The position numbers and the translations under genes were made by a program. The notes under the pieces are model-generated. The model was not told the origin of the DNA. It did no database searches and saw only the letters and a list, made by a program, of their open reading frames with translations. A DNA stretch of 64,000 bases from DASRAP01 sp964503275 (lineage in GTDB: Bacteria; Gemmatimonadota; Gemmatimonadetes; Gemmatimonadales; Gemmatimonadaceae): assembly GCA_964503275.1 (NCBI GenBank), contig CAZCZO010000005.1, forward strand, positions 101,483 to 165,482, in the 5' to 3' direction. This document shows, piece after piece, positions 27,150 through 35,379 of this stretch (position 1 is its first letter; every line of letters starts with the position of its first letter).

Positions 27150-27635
27150 TCAGAGCACCCGCGCGCCGTGCGCCAGTGTCCGCACCGCGACGCGTCCGTC
27201 CTCGAGCCGGACGCGGACCGACCGCGCATGCGCGGCGCCGACATCTTCACCGACGACGGGGATGCCGGCGTCCGCGAGGGCGGCGCGGGCCGCCTCCACA
27301 TTCCAGGCGCCGATCGCGACCCCGCGCACCTTCAGCAATTCGCCGAACAACGAGGCTCCTCCCACGAGACTCGCCTCGTAGGGACCAGGCGCACCGGCCT
27401 CGCGCAGCGCCGCCAGCAGGGCCGGCACGGCGGTCCGCGCATAGCGAGCCGGGCCCGATCCCGAACGGCCAGTGGACGGCTCCGGCAACAACACATGCGC
27501 GAGCCCGCCGGCCCGCGCGGCGCGGTCCCAGACGATGATCGCCACACAGGAGCCCAGGCCCAGACACTCGAGCTGTGCCGGGGCACGCCGCACCGCGAAC
27601 TCCGCGACCCCGACGCGCGTCACGGCCGCGCTCAC
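27150..27635 (-). CDS. cheD: Chemoreceptor glutamine deamidase CheD
   Basis: CheD deamidates glutamines of chemoreceptors and in many bacteria binds CheC. The 161-residue protein has the catalytic cysteine in GLGSCVAII, the histidine in LAHVLLPEP, and a conserved ARYA segment. The GTG at 27635 gives a GTGA overlap with cheR. A cheC gene lies 11 kb upstream in the same run, so the CheC-CheD partner pair is complete. Confidence 0.93.
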   Translation of the reverse strand: MSAAVTRVGVAEFAVRRAPAQLECLGLGSCVAIIVWDRAARAGGLAHVLLPEPSTGRSGSGPARYARTAVPALLAALREAGAPGPYEASLVGGASLFGELLKVRGVAIGAWNVEAARAALADAGIPVVGEDVGAAHARSVRVRLEDGRVAVRTLAHGARVL

Positions 27636-28462
27636 GGCCGCCGCCGGAAGAGGCGCACCGCCGGATCCTCGGGGGCGAACCAGCGCCGGGCGTCGCCGAG
27701 CAGGGCCTCGCTCTTGCCCACCAGCAAGAGGCCGCCCGGCGCCAGCGCCGCGTGGAAGCGCTGCAGGATCGCCTCCTGCGCCGCGCGTTCGAAGTACATC
27801 AGCACGTTCCGGCACACGATCATCGACAGCCCCGACGCGGGGGCCTGCGCCGCGTGCAGATCGTGCTGGGCGAAGACGACCAGCGGCCGCAGGACCGCGG
27901 CCACGGTCGGCGGATCGCCGGGCACATACGCATGTCGCAGCGCCGCCGGCAAGTCCCGCAGGGCCGACGCCGCGTAGACCCCGCGCACCGCCGTCCGCAG
28001 CGCGATGGGATCGAGATCGGTGGCCAGGATCCCCGGTGCCACGCCCGCGCCGTTCGCCCCCATCGCCGTGGCGTGCGCGTGCACGAGCAGCGCCAGCGTC
28101 CACGCCTCTTCGCCCGTCGCGCAGCCGGCGCTCCACACCCGCACGGGCGTCTGGGACTCCCACAGTCGCGGGATGATGCGGGTCGCCAGCGCGTGGAAGA
28201 CCTCCGGATTGCGATAGAACTGCGTGACGTTGATCGTGAGGGCGTCGAGCAACCGCGGCCATTCGTCGGCGTGCGCCGCGAGATACGCATCGTAGGCCGC
28301 GTAGCTCAGGGTCCGCGTCGCGCGCATCCGCACCGCCACGCGGCGGCGCACGCAGCCATCCCGGTAGCTGGCGCAGGCGAACCCGCCGTCGGTCGTGATG
28401 CGCGCCACGAGACGGCGATACGCCCCCTCGTCCCCGTCGGCGGGCGGCAGCGCGTCGCTCAT
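27632..28462 (-). CDS. cheR: Chemoreceptor methyltransferase CheR
   Basis: CheR methylates receptor glutamates using S-adenosylmethionine. The 276-residue protein has the N-terminal all-alpha CheR domain, TINVTQFYRNPEVF, the SAM loop SAGCATGEEAWTL, and the conserved CRNVLMYF. It overlaps the PATAN-TPR gene and cheD by 4 nt each. With CheB and CheD it forms a full adaptation set. Confidence 0.95.
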   Translation of the reverse strand: MSDALPPADGDEGAYRRLVARITTDGGFACASYRDGCVRRRVAVRMRATRTLSYAAYDAYLAAHADEWPRLLDALTINVTQFYRNPEVFHALATRIIPRLWESQTPVRVWSAGCATGEEAWTLALLVHAHATAMGANGAGVAPGILATDLDPIALRTAVRGVYAASALRDLPAALRHAYVPGDPPTVAAVLRPLVVFAQHDLHAAQAPASGLSMIVCRNVLMYFERAAQEAILQRFHAALAPGGLLLVGKSEALLGDARRWFAPEDPAVRLFRRRP

Positions 28463-30075
28463 GACATCCGGCGCACGGTCTCGAGGTTCGCGCGCACGAT
28501 CGTGTTCGCGGGGTCCAACTGCTGCGCGATCTCCCAGGAGCGGATCGCCTCGGCGCGTTCCCCCGCCTTGAAGCGGATGTTGCCCATCTTGAGATGCACG
28601 TCGGGGCCGAGCAAGGGGGCCAGCTTCACGGCCCGCTGGTACGCGGCCAGCGCCTCCGTCGCGCGGCCGGCCCGGTAGTGCGCATCACCGACGTTCTTGT
28701 GGAGCTGTGGCAGGGTCGCGTCCTCGAGCACCCCACGCTCCGCCACGGCCAGCGCGCCGTCCCGGTCGCCGCTGCGCTCGAGGACCACCGCGCGGTTGTT
28801 GAACAGCGGCGCGGCGTGCGGGTGTGCGCCGATGCCATCGGCGAGGATGCTCGCCGCCCGCGCCGCCTCGCCACGCAGCGCCGCCACCAGCGAGGCCGCG
28901 TGGAACCACGCCCCCGACGGGGTCGTCGTGCCGTAGCCCTCCCGCGCCCGTGCCAGCTCGGCGTCCGCCTCGGCCAGCTCACCCCGATGCATGTGGATGA
29001 TCCCCCGCGAGGTGCGCAACCGGGGATCGTCGGCGAGCCCACGGCGCGCCGCCTCGTCGAGCGCGAGCCAGGCCTCGTCGAGGCGGCCCAAGCGCTCGAG
29101 CGCATACGCCAGATTATGGAACACCGCCGCCCGCGCGCCCGGCGCGACCCCCACCTCGCGGAACAGCGCCGCGGCATCGGCCCACTTGGCTTCGCGCAGC
29201 AGGATCAGCCCCAGATAGTACTGCGCCCCTTCGTCCGTGGCCTGCAGCTCGAGCACGCGCCGGAACTCGCGCGCGGCCTCGTCGAACATCGCCGTGCGAT
29301 AGAACGCGATGCCAAGATTCCGGTGCTCGTCGATGCGGCCATCCGTGGTCACCGCCTCGGCGCGACTGCGGCCCACCTGGTGCAGGAAGCCCGCCGTGAG
29401 CAGCCCGTACAGGGCCTTCCCGACCTCGAAGTCCACGAGGCCCGACGCGTCGATGAGCTGCTGCACGTCCCGTTGTCCGTCGATGAGCTCCAGCAGCAAC
29501 GCCTGCTCCGACGTCAGCGTCGCCGTGCGATCCCGCAGGCGGGTGTGATCCGGCGCGAAGATCAGATCGAAGGTCGGGATCTTCTTCTCGATGAGGCTCC
29601 ACTCATCGATGCGGCGCGCGCCCTCGAGCAACAGCGCATCCGGGCTGATCGACACGAGCACGTCCTGCGACTCCGGGCGCACATCGGACTCGAAGTTGAA
29701 GGTGCCCTGCGTCCAGGTGAACAGGAAATACACCGCCTCTTCGATCTGCACCCGGATCTGCGCGTCGAGCACCTCGCGCGTGATCATCCCATGCGTCACG
29801 AGCAGGTCGCCGAGCCGCACATTGGGCGCGCGTTCCTGCAGGGCGATCGCCTCCGCGAGCTGCGAAGGCTGCAGCCGGCCGCTCTTCACGAGGATGTCGC
29901 CGAGCCGGTCGCGACGGTTCACGATGGACGCGAAGCAGATCCGCCCCTTGTCGAAATAGATGGAGCCGAAGCTGCTCCGGTTCGCGACCGAGAGGCAGCC
30001 GGTCTTCTGGCCCATCGCCAGCAGCTGCAGCACGTCGGGCAGCGAGGCCTCGCGCAAGGATCCCCGGATCGCCAT
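28459..30075 (-). CDS. PATAN (DUF4388)-MshEN-like-TPR protein
   Basis: A 538-residue regulatory protein. The N-terminus is a PATAN/DUF4388 domain (about 1-130, MAIRGSLREASLPDVLQLL). Within it are two 24-residue motifs of the form RLGxxLVxxGxI(x4)L(x6)Q, at 57-80 and 87-110, separated by six residues. These fit the published pattern of the c-di-GMP-binding MshEN domain. A winged-helix-like stretch and TPR repeats (about 250-538) follow. The paralogue at 34231-35379 shares this plan. Role is inferred: an adaptor or second-messenger sensor for the Che/MglA system. Confidence 0.75.
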   Translation of the reverse strand: MAIRGSLREASLPDVLQLLAMGQKTGCLSVANRSSFGSIYFDKGRICFASIVNRRDRLGDILVKSGRLQPSQLAEAIALQERAPNVRLGDLLVTHGMITREVLDAQIRVQIEEAVYFLFTWTQGTFNFESDVRPESQDVLVSISPDALLLEGARRIDEWSLIEKKIPTFDLIFAPDHTRLRDRTATLTSEQALLLELIDGQRDVQQLIDASGLVDFEVGKALYGLLTAGFLHQVGRSRAEAVTTDGRIDEHRNLGIAFYRTAMFDEAAREFRRVLELQATDEGAQYYLGLILLREAKWADAAALFREVGVAPGARAAVFHNLAYALERLGRLDEAWLALDEAARRGLADDPRLRTSRGIIHMHRGELAEADAELARAREGYGTTTPSGAWFHAASLVAALRGEAARAASILADGIGAHPHAAPLFNNRAVVLERSGDRDGALAVAERGVLEDATLPQLHKNVGDAHYRAGRATEALAAYQRAVKLAPLLGPDVHLKMGNIRFKAGERAEAIRSWEIAQQLDPANTIVRANLETVRRMS

Positions 30076-31979
30076 CAGCGGAGCTCCTCGATGATCCGCG
30101 CCGCGGGATCGGGCCACTCCCACAGGACCTTCTCGGGGTCGAGGAAGGTGCGGTCCACATCATCGATCGCGCGCACGCGATCGCTCAGTCGCTGGCCATC
30201 GCGCAGGACGCGCTCGGCGAACGCCGCGGTGAGCGCGACCCCGGCCTCGCTGGCCGCCGTGACGAGGCGCCGCACGACGTCGGCGATCTCCGGCGCGGTC
30301 GGCGCGGGTTGATCGCAGATCACCCGCAACAGCTCGGCATCGGCCGAGCGACCATGCGCGGCCAACGCGCGCGCCGCGAGCCGGTCGCGCAACGCCCGGT
30401 CCGGGACATCCAACGGGACGACCAATCCGCCTTCGAACCGCGAGCGCAAACGCGCGTCGATCGTCGTGAGCTGCCGCGGGGGCACGGCGCTGGTGAGGAT
30501 CAGCTGCCGCTGCGCCTCGAGCAGCGTGTTGACCACGAGATACAGTTCCTCCTGCGTACGCTCCGCCCCCTCGAGCTGCTCGATGTCGTCGAGGACCAGC
30601 AGGTCGACCCCGCTGTATCGCCGCCGCCAGCGGTCGATCCGCCCCTCCCGCAGTGACACGATGAGGTCGTCCACGAGGGCCGTGATCGGCAGTACGGCCA
30701 CCCGGCGGCGCCCCTCGCTGCGCTCCAGCACGGCCCGGGCGATCGCATGCGCGAGATGCGACTTGCCCACGCCCGCCGGCCCGTGGAAGAGCAGCGGGTT
30801 GTACGTGCGACCGAGGCCTGTGATCACCGCGTCCGCAGCACGGACGGCGAGCTGGTTCGTTCCGGACTCCTCGAAGGTCTCGCGCCGGAAGGCCGCGTCC
30901 GGTTGCGGGAGCACCAGCGCCGCACTCACCGCCCGTTCCACGGCATCCTCGGCGTCGGCGAGGCGCTCGGGGTCGCGGAACACCGACGCGCCGGCCAGCG
31001 AGGGTTCGACCCGCACCGCCTGCGCCTCGAGCGCCTGCAGGTGCCCGACCGCCTGCGCGAAGGTCTGCAGCAGCCCCTCGGTGTCGGGGGCCTCGGGCAG
31101 GCGCAGCGCACGCTCCAGGACCTCGGTGCGATAGCCCAAGCCCCCCCAGTGCCCGATCGCGTCGCTGAGGCGGGTGCGCCACGTGTCCACGTGCTGCTGC
31201 AGCGCGCTGGTCACCTCGGAGATGAAGCTCGCGAAGTCGTCCTCGGTGGTCGCCCGGCGCCGGGGCAGCGCCACGCCCAGCGACGCCGCCAGCTCGGCGA
31301 TGGAGACCGGCTCGTCGCCCAACGCGAGCTGCGCCGTGAGCCGGTTGAGCGCGCCGTGCAATTCGCGGACGTTGGCGAACTCGTACCGCGCGAGCTCATC
31401 GAGCAGCGCGACCGCGATCGTCTGCTCGCGCTCCCGGACCATCGCACGGAGGATGGCGGCCCGCGTCTCGAAGTCCGGACGCCCCACGTCGGCGATCAAG
31501 CCCCCCTGCATGCGCGCGAGCAGGCGCTCATCGACATCGGCGATCTCGCTCGGCGGGCGATCGCTCGTGAGCACGACCTGTCGCCCCTGCGCATGCAAGC
31601 GCTCGAACAGCCGCATCAGTTCCGCTTGCGTCTCCTGACGTCCCGTGAGGAACTGGATGTCGTCGAGCAGGAGCAGGTCCACGGCCTGCCAGCGCGCCTC
31701 CCAGGCCTCCGTCGCGCCGGCGGCGATGGCCGCGTGCCACGCGTCGATGAACGTCAGCATCGACACATACTCCCAGCGCAGTCCGGCATGCTGCTCCGCC
31801 GCCTGATGGGCGATCGCCCCGAGCAAGTGGGTCTTCCCCAGCCCCGAGGCCCCGTAGATCACCAGCGGGTTGTACACCCGGCCGGGCGATTCGGCGACCG
31901 CCCGCGCGGCGGCCGCCGCCAGCCGGTTCGCATGCCCGACGACCAGCGTGTCGAAACGGAGCCGTGCGTCCAACGACAC
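30075..31979 (-). CDS. Tandem DnaA-like AAA+ ATPase
   Basis: This 634-residue protein contains two DnaA-type AAA+ modules. Module 1 (about 9-240) keeps Walker A GASGLGKT 43-50, Walker B LLLLDD 102-107, sensor I LTSD 137-140, a box VII-like stretch 151-161 and sensor II R205 in NVREL. Module 2 (about 367-590) keeps Walker A GPAGVGKS 400-407, Walker B 460-465 and box VII RSRFEGG near 512-518, but its sensor II position reads APEIADV, without arginine. There is no DnaA domain IV DNA-binding helix-turn-helix. Both halves are followed by an F-x-DPE motif (334-338 and 612-616). It sits between mglA and a PATAN gene, so it is a signalling ATPase rather than the replication initiator. Confidence 0.85.
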   Translation of the reverse strand: MSLDARLRFDTLVVGHANRLAAAAARAVAESPGRVYNPLVIYGASGLGKTHLLGAIAHQAAEQHAGLRWEYVSMLTFIDAWHAAIAAGATEAWEARWQAVDLLLLDDIQFLTGRQETQAELMRLFERLHAQGRQVVLTSDRPPSEIADVDERLLARMQGGLIADVGRPDFETRAAILRAMVREREQTIAVALLDELARYEFANVRELHGALNRLTAQLALGDEPVSIAELAASLGVALPRRRATTEDDFASFISEVTSALQQHVDTWRTRLSDAIGHWGGLGYRTEVLERALRLPEAPDTEGLLQTFAQAVGHLQALEAQAVRVEPSLAGASVFRDPERLADAEDAVERAVSAALVLPQPDAAFRRETFEESGTNQLAVRAADAVITGLGRTYNPLLFHGPAGVGKSHLAHAIARAVLERSEGRRRVAVLPITALVDDLIVSLREGRIDRWRRRYSGVDLLVLDDIEQLEGAERTQEELYLVVNTLLEAQRQLILTSAVPPRQLTTIDARLRSRFEGGLVVPLDVPDRALRDRLAARALAAHGRSADAELLRVICDQPAPTAPEIADVVRRLVTAASEAGVALTAAFAERVLRDGQRLSDRVRAIDDVDRTFLDPEKVLWEWPDPAARIIEELR

Positions 31980-32585
31980 TCAGCCGCCCCCGCTGTTCCG
32001 CGGCGCCAGACGCCGCAGCACGGCCTCCGAGATGCCGCGCAGCGTCTCGAACACGCCGGTGCCGTGCAACGCATCGGCCGAGAAGGCCGGCACGCCACGG
32101 AAGTTGAGGTGCTCATCCAACTCGTCGGGCGTGTGGATGAGTTCGCGCGGCAGGTCCTGCTTGTTGTACTGCAACACCAGCGGGACCGCGCGCGCATCGA
32201 CCCCGTGTTCCGCGAGATTCGCGTGCAGGTCCTGCAGACTCTCCACGTTCTCCTCCAGCTGACGCGTTTGGCTGTCCGCGACGAAGACGACGCCATCCGC
32301 GCCCTGCAGGACGAGTTTGCGGGTCGTGCGGTAGTACACCTGCCCCGGCACCGTGTACAACTGGAAGCGCGTGGTGAACCCCGAGATGCTGCCCAGATCC
32401 AAGGGCAGGAAGTCGAAGAAGAGCGTGCGGTCGGTGCGCGTCGCCAGCGAGACCATCTCGCCCTTGCGATCCGGCGGCACCTGCCCGTGGATGTACTGCA
32501 GGTTCGTCGTCTTCCCCGACCGGCCGGGACCGTAGTAGACGATCTTGCACACGATCTCGCGTGTCGCGTAGTTGACGAGTGACAT
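31980..32585 (-). CDS. mglA: MglA-type small Ras-like GTPase
   Basis: MglA is the bacterial GTPase that sets cell polarity and drives gliding and type IV pilus motility in Myxococcus and Thermus. The 201-residue product has the P-loop GPGRSGKT at 19-26 and NKQD at 141-144. At the usual DxxG switch II it has TVPGQ (78-82), the hallmark substitution of MglA. It ends directly before the DnaA-like gene and overlaps a roadblock gene by one base. The paired roadblock proteins are probable GTPase-activating partners, as MglB is. Confidence 0.94.
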   Translation of the reverse strand: MSLVNYATREIVCKIVYYGPGRSGKTTNLQYIHGQVPPDRKGEMVSLATRTDRTLFFDFLPLDLGSISGFTTRFQLYTVPGQVYYRTTRKLVLQGADGVVFVADSQTRQLEENVESLQDLHANLAEHGVDARAVPLVLQYNKQDLPRELIHTPDELDEHLNFRGVPAFSADALHGTGVFETLRGISEAVLRRLAPRNSGGG

Positions 32586-33052
32586 CAGCCCCCCCGACCG
32601 AAGAGCACTGCAAGGTTGCGATTCAAGTCCCGCTCATAGTCTAGTCCGAGGGCGACCCCTTGGGGCACGGGCGCAGGTGCCGCGGCGGCCAGCGCCTGCT
32701 GCAGATCGGGCACGAACACCTGGATCACCCCCAGCGAGCTGTTCTCCCCGAACACCGCCAGCAACAGCAGGTCCCCGCGCGGCGTCGGCAGGGTGGCGAC
32801 GAAGACCTGCCGCTCGGCGCCGGCATAGTGCAGGGTGTGGAAGGGCCGGCCGTCCAACAAGCGCCCGAGCTCTCCCGACGACGCGTGGATCGCCGCCGTC
32901 AGCGCGCACGCGGTCATGACGTCCGCGGCGCGGCGGAATCCGAGCTGGGCCAGCACCTGGCCACTCGCGTACATGAGCACGGCCGCGTCCACCTGCGCGT
33001 CGTCGAGGAAGCGGCGCAGGGGCGCCTCGACCCAGGGCTCGGCGACCTGCAT
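32585..33052 (-). CDS. Roadblock/LC7 (MglB-like) protein 1
   Basis: A 155-residue protein with a roadblock/LC7 fold: an N-terminal helix, VDAAVLMYASGQVLAQLGF, a central helix, and the strand pair RQVFVATLPTP and DLLLLAVFGENSS. Roadblock proteins such as MglB stimulate and position MglA GTPases. Its stop overlaps the mglA start, which favours direct pairing. The start is ATG 33052, or GTG 33055 in a GTGATG string overlapping the upstream stop. Confidence 0.78.
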   Translation of the reverse strand: MQVAEPWVEAPLRRFLDDAQVDAAVLMYASGQVLAQLGFRRAADVMTACALTAAIHASSGELGRLLDGRPFHTLHYAGAERQVFVATLPTPRGDLLLLAVFGENSSLGVIQVFVPDLQQALAAAAPAPVPQGVALGLDYERDLNRNLAVLFGRGG

Positions 33053-33405
33053 CACGCACCCACCGCCGCCCGCGCCGAGAGCAGCTCGACCCGCAACAGG
33101 GCGAGGTTGGTGCGCGGATCGGCGACGGCGACCAGCACGACCTCCTCCGTCGCGACCGCACACACACAGCCCTGCTCCGCGTCCAGCTGCAGGAACTCCA
33201 AGCGTCCGGCATGGGCCGATCGCGCGGACTGCCGCGCCTTGCGCACCAGCGACGCGACCAACGCCGCGACGACCTCCGCGCGCAATCCCACCGGCACGAT
33301 GGCATCGACGATCACGCCGTCGCGGGCGTCCACGATGAGGCCGGCCAGGACGCCCCGGATGCGCGTGAGGCGCTGCAGCACGGCCGCGAAGGGGTGCGCA
33401 CTCAC
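33052..33405 (-). CDS. Roadblock/LC7 protein 2
   Basis: A 117-residue roadblock/LC7-like protein. It has an N-terminal helix (AHPFAAVLQRLTRI), the strand pair VLAGLIVDARDGVIVDA, a helix AEVVAALVASLVRK, and later strands around CVCAVATEEVVLVAVAD. It could form a heterodimer with the neighbouring roadblock protein, as MglB forms dimers. GTG 33405 gives a GTGA overlap upstream. Confidence 0.72.
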   Translation of the reverse strand: MSAHPFAAVLQRLTRIRGVLAGLIVDARDGVIVDAIVPVGLRAEVVAALVASLVRKARQSARSAHAGRLEFLQLDAEQGCVCAVATEEVVLVAVADPRTNLALLRVELLSARAAVGA

Positions 33406-34238
33406 CAGGTGTCCTCGGCGCGCACCGCCTCGACGTGCGCGGCTGCCGAGCGCACGGCGCGGCGCAGCGCGCCCATGGGCGTGGTGGTCGGGGCCGCGCC
33501 GAGCAACACCCCGCCGTCGCCGGCCGGGACCAGCATCAGCGATGCGTCGCTCCCCTCGACCGTGAGCATCCGCCACGGGCCCAGCTGCACCAGGCGCGTC
33601 ACGCGCGTCGCCTCGTCCGAGGTCCCGCCCAGCGCACGGCCGATGGCCACGCCCTGCGCCACGTCGCCGTCGGCCGCCCGGCCGGCCAGCACCTCGCCAT
33701 CGGCACCGAGCAAGAGCAGGGTCGCCGCGCTGGCGTCGACCTCGCCGAAGGCATCGACCCGTGAGGCGCGCGGCTCAGGGGATGCCGCGGCGACTGCGGC
33801 CGACGCAGCGTCCCCGGACCCCGCGGGGACCTGCACCGGACGCGCGGCGGACACCGTCGCCAGCGCCGCCGCGATCTCGATGTCCTCGGGGGCGTAGGAC
33901 TGCGCGATCGCGAGCTGGGCCAGGGCGTCCGCCGTGCGCCCTTCGCGGAACGCGACGAACGCCAGCCCTTTGCGCGCCGGCAAGTGCGAGGGATCGAGCC
34001 GCAGGGCCTCGGCCCAGCTCGCGGCCGCCGCCAGCGCATCGTCGGCCTCGATCGCGATGCGCCCCACGAGGTCATGCGCGTCGGCCAAGCGCGGGTGACG
34101 GTCGCGTCCCCGCACGGCGATGCGCCAGGCGGCCGCGATGTCGCCCGCGGCCAACAAGCGGTCCGCGAGCTCGAGGAAGACCAGGGACGCGGGATCGTCG
34201 ACGAGCGCATCGCTCAGCGCCCGGAGCGGGTCACGCAC
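33402..34238 (-). CDS. TPR protein with C-terminal roadblock-like domain
   Basis: A 278-residue protein. The first half has TPR-like helices (ALVDDPASLVFLELADRLLAAGD and following repeats). After a Pro/Ala-rich linker, the second half (about 165-278) has strands and helices like a roadblock fold: SAATLLLLGADGEVLAG, WRMLTVEG, SLMLVPAG. It is thus a third roadblock module in a row. The GTG at 34238 overlaps the PATAN gene by 8 nt. The TPR part may connect the roadblock set to other cluster proteins. Confidence 0.6.
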   Translation of the reverse strand: MRDPLRALSDALVDDPASLVFLELADRLLAAGDIAAAWRIAVRGRDRHPRLADAHDLVGRIAIEADDALAAAASWAEALRLDPSHLPARKGLAFVAFREGRTADALAQLAIAQSYAPEDIEIAAALATVSAARPVQVPAGSGDAASAAVAAASPEPRASRVDAFGEVDASAATLLLLGADGEVLAGRAADGDVAQGVAIGRALGGTSDEATRVTRLVQLGPWRMLTVEGSDASLMLVPAGDGGVLLGAAPTTTPMGALRRAVRSAAAHVEAVRAEDTW

Positions 34239-35379
34239 CGACGTACTCCTCCGTCGTGCTCCGGAGCCGAGCCGCCGCCTCGAGGGCCGCCCGCAGTCGC
34301 TCGACCTGCGCATCGGTGGGGGCGAGCTCGATCGCGCGCCCCCAGGCCCGCACGGCGCCGGCGAAGTCCCCCGCGAGCGCGGCGGCCACGCCACGCGCAC
34401 GCTGCACCTTCACGCTGGTCGGGGCCAGGCGACTGGCGCGATCGAAGGCCCGGGCCGCGTCCGTCGGGCGCCGCTGCCGCAGCAGGATGTCGCCGAGCAA
34501 CATGGCCGCCTCGGGGTCGTCCGGGTCCACATCGAGCGCGCGCTGCGCCGCGAAGAAGGCCCCGTCGAGTTCCCCCTGCCGGAACGCCCGGCGCGCCTCG
34601 TGAAGGAAGGCGTGCGCGGTGGCCATCGGCAGGGACAGATCCGCCCCGTCCTCCTGCGGCCGATCCACGGCGACGACCCCCGTTGAGACCAACCCGTAGA
34701 CCACCTTCGCCACATCGAACTCGCTGCGTGCCACCTCCGCCGCCACCCCGCGGAGGTCCCGCACCCCATCGATCGCCGCCAGCACGTCCCACTCATCCGG
34801 CAGCAGCTCGAGCGGCCCCGCGCTCCCGTCGGGTGCATCGGCCAGTGCCGGCACCACATCGGCGTTGGGGACGATGTCCGCCAAGCGCGACCATTCGTCG
34901 ATGCGTCGGGCCCCCTCCATCAGCAGGGCCTCGGCCGACAGCGAGGCCTGCGCATCCATGGCGATCCCGGAGACCTCCTCCTCGACGAACGAGAAGAAGC
35001 CCTCGCGCCACGAGAGCAGCTCGAAGACCACCGCCTCGATCTGCGCACGCATCTGCCGGTCCAACTCGCGCTGCGTGATCACGCCGGTCGCCACGAGGAT
35101 GTCCCCCAGGCGCCGCGTATCGCCCTGTTGCGTCTGCCGCATGCGGACCTTCACCAAGTCCTGCTCCGTCGCCTTGCCGGCCCGCAGCAACAACTGCCCC
35201 AGCGGATGCGGGTTCGAGCGGATCCACGCATACACCACGCGGCCCTGTTCGAACACCACGGTCCCCTCGTTGCCGCGCAGCTCCGAGGTCACGCGCAGCG
35301 TCCCGGTCTTGCGGCTGAGGTCCAGCAGCGCGAAGACGTCGTGGATGCCCAGTTCGCGGAGCGGTCCCTCGATCGCCAT
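34231..35379 (-). CDS. PATAN (DUF4388)-MshEN-like-TPR protein, paralogue
   Basis: A 382-residue paralogue of the protein at 28459-30075. The PATAN/DUF4388 domain spans about 1-130 (MAIEGPLRELGIHDVFALLD). Two 24-residue MshEN-like motifs lie at 59-82 (the first base residue is Pro instead of Arg) and 90-113 (RLGDILVATGVITQ), seven residues apart. A winged-helix-like segment and three or so TPR units (about 255-375) follow. The ATG at 35379 overlaps the stop of the 898-residue TPR gene by one base. Confidence 0.75.
   Translation of the reverse strand: MAIEGPLRELGIHDVFALLDLSRKTGTLRVTSELRGNEGTVVFEQGRVVYAWIRSNPHPLGQLLLRAGKATEQDLVKVRMRQTQQGDTRRLGDILVATGVITQRELDRQMRAQIEAVVFELLSWREGFFSFVEEEVSGIAMDAQASLSAEALLMEGARRIDEWSRLADIVPNADVVPALADAPDGSAGPLELLPDEWDVLAAIDGVRDLRGVAAEVARSEFDVAKVVYGLVSTGVVAVDRPQEDGADLSLPMATAHAFLHEARRAFRQGELDGAFFAAQRALDVDPDDPEAAMLLGDILLRQRRPTDAARAFDRASRLAPTSVKVQRARGVAAALAGDFAGAVRAWGRAIELAPTDAQVERLRAALEAAARLRSTTEEYVGA

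Noticed and set aside
30075..31979. Calling the DnaA-like gene the replication initiator dnaA
   Set aside because: It lacks the DNA-binding domain IV, contains two ATPase modules, and has none of the usual neighbours (dnaN, recF, gyrB).
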